This document shows positions 5,604 through 12,417 of a stretch of 12,417 bases of DNA, piece after piece. The DNA lies in the NCBI GenBank assembly GCA_045591885.1, contig JAZNTT010000058.1, positions 1 to 12,417 of the forward strand, in the 5' to 3' direction. This DNA is from Colimorpha_A sp045591885 (lineage in GTDB: Bacteria > Bacillota > Clostridia > Oscillospirales > CAG-272). The notes beneath the pieces were generated by a model. The model was given only the letters and a program-made list of their open reading frames with translations. It did not search any database and was not told where the DNA came from. Position 1 is the stretch's first letter; every line of letters starts with the position of its first letter. The translations under genes and the position numbers were made by a program.

Positions 5604-6365
5604 GTGGGAAAAACAATAGTTTTCGCCAACCAGAAGGGTGGCGTCGGAAAAACCACGTCGGCGGTCAACGTTGCGGCAGCAATGGGCGCTAAGGGAAAGA
5701 AGGTTCTTCTCGTCGACCTTGACCCGCAGGGCAATACCTCAAGCGGCGTTGGTATCAATAAAAAGAACATGAAGCTTTCAAGCTACGACGTAGTTATCGG
5801 AAGAAGCTCGGCTGAAAGCTGTGTGGTTGCGACGGAATTTGCAAATCTTTCGGTAATTCCCTCGAATATTTCCCTCGCAGGCGCGGAATTTGAGCTTGTA
5901 ACGACCGAAAAGCGTGAATACCGTCTCAAAAACGCGCTTACACTCATAAAAGACGAATACGATTACATAATCATTGACTGCCCGCCGTCACTCGGCATAT
6001 TGACTGTCAACTCTCTCGTTGCCGCCGATGCGGTCATCGTTCCTATGCAGTGCGAATATTACTCTATTGAGGGACTTTCGCAGCTCCTTTCAACGATACG
6101 CTCGGTAAAGCGCCTTTACAACCCGTCTCTTGAGCTTCTCGGAATACTCATCACGATGTATAACGGCAGGCTCAACCTTTCGAGCCAGGTCATGTTTGAA
6201 TTGAAGAAGTATTATGCGTCAAAGCTCTTCAAGACCACAATATTGCGTAACGTAAGATTAAGTGAGGCGCCGGGCTACGGAATGCCGATAATCTATTACG
6301 ATAAGCATTGTAAAGGAACAGAGGCGTATTACGCCGTAACGGACGAAATTCTCGAGAGAATATAA
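5604..6365 (+). CDS. parA: ParA/Soj chromosome-partitioning ATPase
   Basis: This 253-residue ParA is the usual length of Soj. It has the deviant Walker A motif KGGVGKTT (11-18), Walker A' LLVDLDPQGN (35-44) and Walker B IIIDCPPSLG (122-131), with the expected MQCEYYSIEG segment (148-157). ATP-bound dimers coat the nucleoid, and ParB-parS complexes stimulate hydrolysis to move origins. In Bacillus the same protein also regulates DnaA. It starts with GTG, supported by AGGAG 7 nt upstream and by homology beginning at MGKTIVFANQKGG. It lacks the long N-terminal HTH of plasmid type Ia ParA, which supports a chromosomal locus. parB follows after 29 nt. Confidence 0.96.
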   Translation: MGKTIVFANQKGGVGKTTSAVNVAAAMGAKGKKVLLVDLDPQGNTSSGVGINKKNMKLSSYDVVIGRSSAESCVVATEFANLSVIPSNISLAGAEFELVTTEKREYRLKNALTLIKDEYDYIIIDCPPSLGILTVNSLVAADAVIVPMQCEYYSIEGLSQLLSTIRSVKRLYNPSLELLGILITMYNGRLNLSSQVMFELKKYYASKLFKTTILRNVRLSEAPGYGMPIIYYDKHCKGTEAYYAVTDEILERI

Positions 6366-6394
6366 CGGCAAAACACCCATAGAAAGGAAAAATC

Positions 6395-7282
6395 ATGGCA
6401 AAACCAAAGAATACAGGTCTCGGACGCGGTATTGAAGCAATTTTCCTCGATAATTCGGCAGAGGAAAACGGCGGCGTAACAATGATGCGCCTGAGCGAAA
6501 TAGAGCCGAATCCCGATCAGCCGAGAAGAGATTTCGACCCCGAAGCGCTTTCTCAGCTCGCTGAATCGATAGCAACTCACGGACTTATCCAGCCGATAGT
6601 CGTAAGAAGCACGGGAAGCGGCGAATTTTACGAGATAATCGCGGGCGAGCGCCGTTGGAGAGCGTCGAAAATGGCAGGACTTACCGAAGTTCCCGTCATT
6701 ATAATGGAGCTTGACGACCAAAAGGCGGCTCAGATTGCGATAATCGAGAACGTGCAGAGAGAAGATCTGAACGCGATCGAAGAAGCGGCGGCATACCGAT
6801 CTCTTATCGAGGACTACGGAATGACGCAGGAGGAGCTTTCAAGACAGATAGGCAAGAGCCGTCCGGCAGTTGCCAATATACTCCGTCTGTTAGAGCTTCC
6901 CGACGAGGTAATGGCGCTCGTTCGTGAGGGCGCGCTCTCGGCAGGTCACGCCAGAACTCTGCTCGGACTTAAAAATCCGACGAGAATTATCGGCGCGGCA
7001 AACACGGTTGTTGCGAAAAATCTTTCGGTGCGCGAAACCGAAGCACTCGTTAAGAAGCTCAACCGTATCGAAAAAGAGATAAACGAACCGAAGCCGGTGA
7101 GTGACGAGCCGATAGTTGATTATTCCAAAGAGCTTGCAAGAAAAATGACTGAAAAGCTCGGAAGAAAGGTCGCAATAAGCGGCAAGGGCAAACTTAGAAA
7201 GCTTGAAATAAGCTTTTCTGACGACAAAGAGCTTGACGAGCTTGTAAACAAGCTTTGCGGAGCAAATATTTTTGACGACTAA
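6395..7282 (+). CDS. parB: ParB/Spo0J centromere-binding CTPase
   Basis: This 295-residue ParB has the standard domain order. The N-terminal LGRGIEAIF (9-17) stimulates ParA. The CTP-binding domain carries GERRWRA (84-90) and an intact ENVQR (118-122). The HTH around 143-166 (MTQEELSRQIGKSRPAVANI) reads parS, LSAGHARTLLG (181-191) belongs to the central domain, and the C-terminal ~55 residues form the dimerisation domain. It loads at parS, slides as a CTP-closed clamp and recruits SMC. The ribosome-binding site is AAAGGAA before the ATG. The key motifs sit at the same residue numbers as in the noc-like protein, consistent with paralogy. The two parS sites about 1 kb upstream are its expected targets. 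Confidence 0.96.
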   Translation: MAKPKNTGLGRGIEAIFLDNSAEENGGVTMMRLSEIEPNPDQPRRDFDPEALSQLAESIATHGLIQPIVVRSTGSGEFYEIIAGERRWRASKMAGLTEVPVIIMELDDQKAAQIAIIENVQREDLNAIEEAAAYRSLIEDYGMTQEELSRQIGKSRPAVANILRLLELPDEVMALVREGALSAGHARTLLGLKNPTRIIGAANTVVAKNLSVRETEALVKKLNRIEKEINEPKPVSDEPIVDYSKELARKMTEKLGRKVAISGKGKLRKLEISFSDDKELDELVNKLCGANIFDD

Positions 7283-7312
7283 CAAGAAAAAGGCAAAAAG
7301 AGGTAATAAATC

Positions 7313-8593
7313 ATGCTTGACATCAAATATATAAGAGAAAATCCCAACGAAGTAGTAGAAAGACTTGCTCAGAAGGGCAGAGATGCAAAGGAAGAGATCG
7401 AAAAAATACTCGAGCTTGACGCTAAGCGCCGTTCGATCATCGCAGAAAACGAGCAGATGAAGGCAGAGCAGAACAAGACGAACAAGCTCATTCCCCAGTA
7501 TAAGAAGGAGGGCAAGGACGTTGCGCCCATTTTCGCGCAGATGAAGGAGCTTGGAGCAAAGACGAAGGCGAATGACGAGCTTCTCAAAACCGTTGAGGAG
7601 CAGTTCAACGACCTTATGTATGCTCTCCCCAACCTTCCCGACCGTGACCTTAAGCCCGGAGGCAAGGAAAACAACGAGCCGCTTCGTTACTTCGGCGAGC
7701 CGCACAAGTTCGACTTCGAGCCGAAGAATCACGTTGACCTCTGTACCGACCTCGGTCTTATCGACTACAAGCGCGGAACCAAGCTCGCGGGAAGCGGCTT
7801 CTGGATCTATTCCGGCATCGGCGCACGTCTTGAGTGGGCGCTTCTCAACTACTTTATTGATACTCACATAAAGAACGGATACGAGTTCATGCTCGTTCCT
7901 CACATGCTTGAATACGAATGCGGATTCACAGCAGGACAATTCCCGAAGTTTGCAGACGAGGTATATAAGATCGCCAACCCGACCGATGACCGCGTTCACT
8001 ATATGCTTCCGACTGCTGAGGCGGCACTCGTTTCGCTTCACAGAAACGAGATTCTGACCGAGGCTGATCTTCCTAAGAAGTACATCTCCTATACGCCCTG
8101 CTTCCGCCGCGAGGCAGGAAGCTATCGTTCCGACGAGCGCGGAATGGTACGCGGACATCAGTTCAACAAGGTAGAGATGGTACAGTACACGCTTCCTGAG
8201 AAGAGTGACGAGGCGTTCGACGAGCTTGTTGCTCACGCAGAGGCGCTTGTAAGCGGTCTCGGCTTCCACTTCCGCACCGTTAAGCTCGCGGCTGAGGACT
8301 GCTCGGCATCTATGGCTCGCACCTACGATATCGAGATCCAGATCCCCTCAATGAACGGCTACAAGGAGGTCTCATCCGTTTCCAACGCACGCGATTTCCA
8401 GGCGCGCAGAGGTCAGATGAGAGTTAAACGCGACGACGGAAGAATCGAGTATCTCCACACCCTGAACGGCTCGGGACTTGCAACCAGCCGTATTCTTCCT
8501 GCTCTTGTGGAGCAGAACCAGAACGCTGACGGATCGGTTAACGTGCCTGACGTTCTCAAAAAGTATCTCGGAATGGACGTAATCGGCAAGTAA
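7313..8593 (+). CDS. serS: Seryl-tRNA synthetase
   Basis: This 426-residue class II synthetase has the usual SerRS length. The N-terminal ~100 residues are the charged coiled-coil arm that holds the long variable arm of tRNA-Ser. In the catalytic domain LPTAEAA (232-238) binds serine and ATP. Motif 2 is CFRREAGSYRSDERGMVRGH (263-282), followed by QFNKVEM. SNARDFQARR (357-366) precedes motif 3 at LNGSGLATSR (384-393). It charges tRNA-Ser with serine in the cytosol. It lies 30 nt after parB with no promoter between, so it is probably co-transcribed with parAB. There is no space for a serine T-box leader either here or before parA, which is unusual for a Bacillota serS. A terminator follows immediately. 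Confidence 0.97.
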   Translation: MLDIKYIRENPNEVVERLAQKGRDAKEEIEKILELDAKRRSIIAENEQMKAEQNKTNKLIPQYKKEGKDVAPIFAQMKELGAKTKANDELLKTVEEQFNDLMYALPNLPDRDLKPGGKENNEPLRYFGEPHKFDFEPKNHVDLCTDLGLIDYKRGTKLAGSGFWIYSGIGARLEWALLNYFIDTHIKNGYEFMLVPHMLEYECGFTAGQFPKFADEVYKIANPTDDRVHYMLPTAEAALVSLHRNEILTEADLPKKYISYTPCFRREAGSYRSDERGMVRGHQFNKVEMVQYTLPEKSDEAFDELVAHAEALVSGLGFHFRTVKLAAEDCSASMARTYDIEIQIPSMNGYKEVSSVSNARDFQARRGQMRVKRDDGRIEYLHTLNGSGLATSRILPALVEQNQNADGSVNVPDVLKKYLGMDVIGK

Positions 8594-8626
8594 TAGGTTA
8601 ACAGGTGTTAACTTATTAGATTTTTT
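8591..8626 (+). terminator. Rho-independent terminator after serS
   Basis: TAATAGGTTAAC (8591-8602) pairs with GTTAACTTATTA (8607-8618) with one G-U pair and a 4-nt loop, followed by GA and TTTTTT. The stem is AT-rich but 12 bp long. It begins in the serS stop codon. Confidence 0.7.
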
Positions 8627-8726
8627 GGAATTACACTACACAAACGAAACCCGCAGGGCGAACGGCAAAGCCGATCGGATCTCGCGCGGATCCACACTTG
8701 CTATCTTCAAGAAAGGAGTCGACAGC

Positions 8727-9167
8727 ATGACACTTGCTAAGCTTCTGACAGGCGGAAGCACGACGACTGCATCGGTAATATGGCCGATAATACTCGGCGT
8801 GTTCATCGCAGTATTGATAACCTATATAAATAAGAAAACAATAGGCAAGCTTGTGGACAAGCTTCTTTGCCTGCCTGCCGATAATGAGGAAAATGCAGTA
8901 ACGCTCGACGAAATCGGTTACGGAAACAAGGGCGCTTTGCGTTACGCGCTTCGCCCGACGTCGACCCTTTCAAGCATCATAAAGCACACTGACGACGGCA
9001 GATACTACATTCCCGAGGATCAGCAGTACCGTGCGGAGGTCGTCTACACACAGAGCCGCCTTTCACCGATAACGCTGATCGTATCAGCCATTCTGTTGAT
9101 AGTTGCGGGAAGCACACTCTTAAACGTTCTTCCAAGCATAATTGAAACCGTTAAAGGTATTTTTTGA
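8727..9167 (+). CDS. Small two-TM membrane protein of unknown function
   Basis: I do not recognise this 146-residue protein. It has one membrane segment near the N-terminus (~16-35, ASVIWPIILGVFIAVLITYI), a soluble loop of about 80 residues rich in charged and polar residues, and a second membrane segment near the C-terminus (~115-135, ITLIVSAILLIVAGSTLL), so it is probably a hairpin in the membrane. The start chosen is the ATG with AAAGGAG about 8 nt upstream. The frame stays open back to a TTG at 8625, but that start lies in the terminator's T-run and its extra residues look non-coding. The gene is first in an operon with the MORN protein, 9 nt before it. The 8627-8726 spacer holds a small GGATC/GATCC inverted repeat but no promoter I can defend. 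Confidence 0.7.
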   Translation: MTLAKLLTGGSTTTASVIWPIILGVFIAVLITYINKKTIGKLVDKLLCLPADNEENAVTLDEIGYGNKGALRYALRPTSTLSSIIKHTDDGRYYIPEDQQYRAEVVYTQSRLSPITLIVSAILLIVAGSTLLNVLPSIIETVKGIF

Positions 9168-9176
9168 GGATAAGTA

Positions 9177-10025
9177 ATGAACAATTTAAACCTAAAAAAG
9201 AAATACCACAAGCCGTACGAGCTTGTTCTGTATGCAATCGGCTTCGCCGCAGTGCTTCTGCTGCTGACGGTTCTTGCCGCTTACATTTTCGGCTTCCGTT
9301 ACTTCAAGGTGTCGACCTCGGACGGAACGATAAAGTTCATCGGCAGAATTGACGGCAGCGGTGCACTGGAATCGGGAACACTATATTATTCCGACGGAAA
9401 GACGGGCAAGATATACAGCAAGACGTCAACTGTCAAGTATTCGGACGGAAGCATATACGAGGGCGTTCTCGTCAATCTCCAGAAGAGCGGCAAGGGAAAA
9501 ATGACCTACAAGAACGGCGATACCTACGAGGGCGAGTTCAAGAAGGACAAGCTATCGGGCATAGGAGAATATACCTTTGATAACGGCGATACCTACGAGG
9601 GCGGGTTCAAGGACGGCAAAAAGCACGGAACAGGCAAATACACCTTTGCATCGGACGGCTCGTACTACGAGGGAAGCTTCGTCGACGATTCAAAGAACGG
9701 AAACGGTGTTTTCGTTCAGGCAGATGGCACAAAATATGAGGGAAACTACTCAAATGACGTCAAAAACGGTCTCGGAAAGCTGACTTTTGCAAACGGCGAC
9801 GTATATGAGGGCGAGTTTATAAATGACGTGCGCTCCGGTGAAGGAAAATACACCTGGGCAAACGGTGACACCTATGTCGGTGAGTTTTACAACAACCTTA
9901 TGCACGGTTGGGGAAAATACACCTGGGCAGAGGGACGGGTTTACGAGGGCGTATTTGAAAACGGCGTGATCGTGCGCGTCGATACACCCGAAAGTCCTGA
10001 CGGCGAAACGAATCAAACGCAGTAA
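9177..10025 (+). CDS. Membrane-anchored MORN-repeat protein
   Basis: This 282-residue protein has a short basic N-terminus, a single membrane segment at ~17-39 and then an exposed region. From residue 91 to ~268 it carries eight tandem 23-24-residue MORN repeats of the form G-D-x-Y-E-G-x-F-x-x-x-x-x-x-G-x-G-x-Y-T, starting at about 91, 114, 137, 161, 184, 207, 230 and 253. The tail is short and polar. By the positive-inside rule (three lysines at 7-9) the repeats should face outside. MORN repeats form an elongated beta-sheet and often act as scaffolds or bind lipid or protein; the partner here is unknown. The ATG has GAGGA about 7 nt upstream, overlapping the previous stop. The close spacing suggests it works with the preceding membrane protein. 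Confidence 0.85.
   Translation: MNNLNLKKKYHKPYELVLYAIGFAAVLLLLTVLAAYIFGFRYFKVSTSDGTIKFIGRIDGSGALESGTLYYSDGKTGKIYSKTSTVKYSDGSIYEGVLVNLQKSGKGKMTYKNGDTYEGEFKKDKLSGIGEYTFDNGDTYEGGFKDGKKHGTGKYTFASDGSYYEGSFVDDSKNGNGVFVQADGTKYEGNYSNDVKNGLGKLTFANGDVYEGEFINDVRSGEGKYTWANGDTYVGEFYNNLMHGWGKYTWAEGRVYEGVFENGVIVRVDTPESPDGETNQTQ
9513..9603 (+). repeat. Nucleotide-level duplication of MORN units
   Basis: Bases 9513-9534 and 9582-9603 are identical over 22 nt, 69 nt apart, which is one 23-codon repeat. A second pair with the same 69-nt period begins at 9843 and 9912 (GGAAAATACACCTGGGCA). Identity at silent positions points to recent unit duplication or gene conversion in the array. Confidence 0.75.
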
Positions 10026-10037
10026 GGAGACAATGCT

Positions 10038-10784
10038 ATGTGGGGCATCTTCAGCATCGCTCATTTTATAAGCTGGCCGATTGCGGCTATTATCATATTC
10101 GCGCTTTACTTTTTGATTAAAAACAGAAGTGAAAAAACACAGAGAATAGTTCTCGGAATTCTATCGTTCAGCGGAATTTCAGCGATTATTTATAATCTCG
10201 TCGCGTGGAACTCTCCGCTCGAATATCTGCCGTTTCACCTCTGCTCGATAAATGCGATCCTGCTTCCGATAGCGATCTTCACGAAGAACAAGACGATCGG
10301 CAATATGCTCGTTCTCTGGTGCCTCGGCGCGCTCGCGGCGGTAATGCTGAATTTCTACGCCGACGAGGCGTCTGACCTTTATAATCCGACGTTCTGGTTC
10401 TTCTATCTGCCGCACGTATTGGAGTTTGGAATACCGATAATCGCATTCAAGCTCGGCATTATTAAGCTCGACTACAAAACGATACCGCGGACCCTTATTT
10501 TAACGGCGGCGATCTACACGGTAATACACTTTATCAACCTCGGTCTTATCGCATACGTTAAGGCAAAAAACCTCGTCGATTACGCCGGCAACCTTTTACA
10601 TATAAACTATATGTACTCGATGCAGCACGAGGGCTTCCCGCTGCTCAGTACCTTCTGGAATATCATTCCGCACAGCTACTTTTATATGTTCCTCGTTTTC
10701 CCGATAATTTTTATATACCTGACAATAATTTATTTCCCTCAGATACTAAGAGAAAAGAAAGCAAAAAATGACCTATGCAAATAA
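10038..10784 (+). CDS. TIGR02206/YwaF-like polytopic membrane protein
   Basis: This 248-residue, very hydrophobic protein has about six to seven membrane segments, near 7-27, 36-55, 66-82, 89-106, 119-139, 150-172 and 212-233. LPFHLCSINA (64-73) is a hallmark of the TIGR02206 (TP0381/YwaF) family, which resembles eukaryotic TMEM164. Conserved-looking histidines lie at H67, H126 and H211. The family's activity in bacteria is not established; a link to lipid acyl transfer comes only from TMEM164. AAGGAG lies 8 nt before the ATG, overlapping the end of the MORN gene. The 3' end overlaps the radical SAM gene by 17 nt. Confidence 0.85.
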   Translation: MWGIFSIAHFISWPIAAIIIFALYFLIKNRSEKTQRIVLGILSFSGISAIIYNLVAWNSPLEYLPFHLCSINAILLPIAIFTKNKTIGNMLVLWCLGALAAVMLNFYADEASDLYNPTFWFFYLPHVLEFGIPIIAFKLGIIKLDYKTIPRTLILTAAIYTVIHFINLGLIAYVKAKNLVDYAGNLLHINYMYSMQHEGFPLLSTFWNIIPHSYFYMFLVFPIIFIYLTIIYFPQILREKKAKNDLCK

Positions 10785-11688
10785 TAAGCGTTATTATACA
10801 TACGACGCTTTTTTGAAGGAAAAATTCGGATCAAAGACTATAAAAATCCCCCTTGATGGGGGATTTTCCTGTCCCAACATAGACGGAACAAGGGGAAAAG
10901 GCGGCTGCACCTACTGTACAAAGGAGGCACTGCCTTACCGCGGAAGACCTATAAGAGAGCAGTTCGAGCTTGGACGTGAGCCGCTAATAAAAAAATGGGG
11001 CAGAGAGGGGATAAGGGAGCAGTTTATCCCCTATTTTCAGGTCTTTTCCGGCACTTATGCGCCGATTGATAAGCTGAGAGAGCTGTATTATGAGGCGCTT
11101 GACCTGCCGAATACGGTCGGACTGTCGATTGCGACCCGAGTCGATTGCTTGAACGATGAGGTCGTTGATCTGCTAAATGAAATTAACGAAAAGACGTTTC
11201 TGACCGTTGAGCTGGGACTTCAAACGGTTCACGAGGAAACGGCGAAAAGGATCAACCGCGGACACAGCTTTGAGGAGTTTCTATATGGCTATAAAAAGCT
11301 AAATGGAATCAAACGATGCGTTCATCTCATAAACGGGCTTCCCGGTGAAAGCCGCGAAATGATGCTTGAAAGCGCTAAAACCGTTGCCTCACTTCGTCCG
11401 CACTCGGTGAAATTACATATGCTTTACCTTGAAAACGGCACGAAAATGACGGAAGAATTCAAGTCGGAGCCGTTTCATATTCTCACGCTCGAAGAATACG
11501 TAGATATTACCGTCACACAGCTCGAATATTTCCACCCTGAAACCGTAATCGGGCGTTTAACGGGCGACGGAAAGAAAGATAACCTCGTCGAGCCTCTCTG
11601 GTCGCTCAAAAAATTCTGCGTGCTGAATGAGATCGATAAGGAATTCAGGCGGAGAGATTCTTATCAAGGTATACATTTCTCGGATTAA
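10768..11688 (+). CDS. TIGR01212 (YhcC-like) radical SAM protein
   Basis: This 306-residue protein carries the family's unusual cluster motif, CPNIDGTRGKGGCTYC (35-50, C-x11-C-x2-C), which binds the [4Fe-4S] cluster in place of the standard CxxxCxxC. GLSIATRVDC (~119-128), TVELGLQTVHEETAKRINRG (~146-165), HLINGLPGE (~186-194) and the C-terminal VIGRLTGDG (~265-273) all match YhcC-type proteins. The family cleaves SAM to a 5'-deoxyadenosyl radical; its substrate is not firmly established. The ATG lies within the end of the upstream gene and has no clear ribosome-binding site, which suggests translational coupling. A strong hairpin lies about 25 codons into the gene. Confidence 0.92.
   Translation: MTYANNKRYYTYDAFLKEKFGSKTIKIPLDGGFSCPNIDGTRGKGGCTYCTKEALPYRGRPIREQFELGREPLIKKWGREGIREQFIPYFQVFSGTYAPIDKLRELYYEALDLPNTVGLSIATRVDCLNDEVVDLLNEINEKTFLTVELGLQTVHEETAKRINRGHSFEEFLYGYKKLNGIKRCVHLINGLPGESREMMLESAKTVASLRPHSVKLHMLYLENGTKMTEEFKSEPFHILTLEEYVDITVTQLEYFHPETVIGRLTGDGKKDNLVEPLWSLKKFCVLNEIDKEFRRRDSYQGIHFSD
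10843..10867 (+). other. Perfect hairpin inside the radical SAM gene
   Basis: AAAATCCCCC (10843-10852) and GGGGGATTTT (10858-10867) form a 10-bp perfect stem with a TTGAT loop, about 75 nt into the coding sequence. It resembles the terminator at 1362-1386, but no T-run follows the stem. The codons encode the conserved KIPLDGGFS that leads into the cluster motif, so the fold may be accidental. Confidence 0.5.
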
Positions 11689-11699
11689 ATAAATTCAAC

Positions 11700-11885
11700 T
11701 CTATTTGCCGCATAAATAACATCTACCACAGGCGCGACGCCCGCGGTCCCCCTGTCTCGCTGCCTGAGGGGAAGGCAAGAGGACGCGTCGAATCTTCCTT
11801 AATCCGAAAGGGGATTCCAAAGGGGAAAACGTGTGCGGAATTTTGCATAGGCAAAATTCAAATCGGTTTGCCCCTTGGTGTGTTT
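11700..11885. repeat. Intergenic structured repeat before the MATE gene
   Basis: No gene is seen between 11689 and 11942. The stretch contains TGCCT/AGGCA around GAGGGGA (about 11761-11776), AATCC/GGATT (11801-11816), and a two-level structure in which CCAAAGGGG (11817-11825) faces CCCCTTGG (11871-11878) around a perfect inner hairpin GAATTTTGC/GCAAAATTC (11838-11859). The style matches the repeat block at 1391-1715, though the sequences differ. No terminator clearly ends the radical SAM gene; this block may do so. Confidence 0.55.
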
Positions 11886-11891
11886 CTTTTG

Positions 11892-11923
11892 TAACTTTTC
11901 TTTGCACAAACAAAGAAAAGTTA
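11892..11923. repeat. 13-bp perfect inverted repeat upstream of the MATE gene
   Basis: TAACTTTTCTTTG (11892-11904) and CAAAGAAAAGTTA (11911-11923) form a perfect stem with a CACAAA loop, ending 19 nt before the MATE ATG. It lacks a GC-rich stem and a T-run, so it is a poor terminator. It could be the edge of the repeat block, an operator, or an mRNA structure that limits access to the AGGAG at 11932. Confidence 0.65.
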
Positions 11924-11942
11924 ATAAAAACAGGAGCAAAAA

Positions 11943-12417
11943 ATGGACAACATACTTACCGGCAAGGAAAAGCCGCTATACATAAAATATCTCATCGCCG
12001 CATCGGGAAGCGCGATGGTATCCTGCATATTCGGAACGATAGACGGAATTATGATAGGACGCTATCACGGGCCGTCGGGAAGTGCCGCTATCGCCGTGTT
12101 CAACCCGCTTTGGGGCTTCATTTTCTGCCTCGCGCTGCTTACGGGCATTGGCGGCTCTGTGCTTTTTGCAAATCACCGCGGAAAGGGCGACGAAAAGAGC
12201 GCACAGCAGTTTTTTACGCTCTCTATTGTATTCGGAGCAATTCTATCCGTCGTTGCGATGCTTGCTATCGGGCTTTTCAGAGATCCGCTTTTTCGTCTGT
12301 GCGGAGCGGACGATGAACTTTTACACCTTTGCAAGCTGTATTTAAGACCTATTCTGTACTCGATACCGAGCTGTATTTTCAATACGATCCTCTCCGCCTA
12401 CCTTCGTAACGATAACA
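11943..12417 (+). CDS. MATE-family multidrug/cation antiporter, N-terminal part
   Basis: The ATG at 11943 has AGGAG 6 nt upstream, and the frame stays open to the window edge, giving 158 residues of a protein normally about 450 long. The segments GTIDGIMIGRYHGPSGSAAI (~30-49), NPLWGF, TGIGGSVLFANHRGKGDEKS (~70-89) and the final ILSAYLRND match the first TM helices of MATE transporters of the MepA/DinF type. MATE proteins export cationic compounds in exchange for Na+ or H+ across the cytoplasmic membrane; the substrate here is unknown. The gene is separated from the radical SAM gene by a repeat block and is probably its own transcript. Confidence 0.88.
   Translation, partial: MDNILTGKEKPLYIKYLIAASGSAMVSCIFGTIDGIMIGRYHGPSGSAAIAVFNPLWGFIFCLALLTGIGGSVLFANHRGKGDEKSAQQFFTLSIVFGAILSVVAMLAIGLFRDPLFRLCGADDELLHLCKLYLRPILYSIPSCIFNTILSAYLRNDN

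Noticed and set aside
6890..8269. A 459-codon minus-strand open frame opposite parB and serS
   Set aside because: The plus strand holds two unmistakable genes here. The antisense frame is a long shadow with no family resemblance.
8627..8726. A promoter for the membrane/MORN operon
   Set aside because: No -35/-10 pair with sensible spacing could be defended. Transcription may read through the AT-rich serS terminator or start at a weak promoter.
11831..12316. A 161-codon open frame over the repeat block and MATE start
   Set aside because: It is out of frame with the MATE protein, which has the proper ribosome-binding site and clear family motifs.

Overview
The window reads as chromosomal DNA of a gut-type Clostridia bacterium (Bacillota, probably Oscillospiraceae or a relative). 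This is inferred from four things: a Noc-like/ParA/ParB locus with perfect Bacillus-type parS sites, a Clostridia-style SerRS, strong Shine-Dalgarno sequences before most genes, and hairpin-rich intergenic repeats of the kind common in gut Clostridia. No phage, transposase, CRISPR or plasmid-replication gene is seen. The chromosomal par locus suggests, but does not prove, proximity to oriC.

Layout. (1) 1-1390: the C-terminal part of a SAM-dependent methyltransferase, translationally coupled to an Amidohydro_2-type metal-dependent hydrolase, closed by a strong terminator. (2) 1391-1739: a gene-free stretch of structured repeats, ending in a bidirectional terminator. (3) 4286-1740 on the minus strand: a consensus sigma-A promoter drives acyl-ACP thioesterase, then an OmpR-type winged-helix protein with a degenerate receiver-like N-terminus, then a dihydroorotase-family protein lacking the metal-binding HxH. 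(4) 4465-8626 on the plus strand: a Noc-like ParB paralogue, two perfect parS sites, a consensus promoter, then parA-parB-serS and a terminator. (5) 8727-11688: a compact operon of a two-TM membrane protein, a membrane-anchored MORN-repeat protein, a TIGR02206/YwaF-like polytopic protein and a YhcC-like (TIGR01212) radical SAM protein. (6) 11689-11942: more structured repeats, then the start of a MATE transporter that runs off the window.

How the parts relate. ParA, ParB and parS form the origin segregation and SMC-loading system, and the Noc-like paralogue beside parS probably couples chromosome position to division or the membrane. serS shares the parAB transcript and has no room for its own leader. 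The most unusual DNA structure is around parS. The two sites lie exactly 50 bp apart inside a 26-bp direct repeat. On each side, about 40 bp away, is a triplet of TTTTCCC-like motifs spaced exactly 11 bp apart and in the same orientation. The most unusual gene set is the minus-strand operon pairing a thioesterase with a receiver-degenerate regulator and a probably non-catalytic dihydroorotase homologue.
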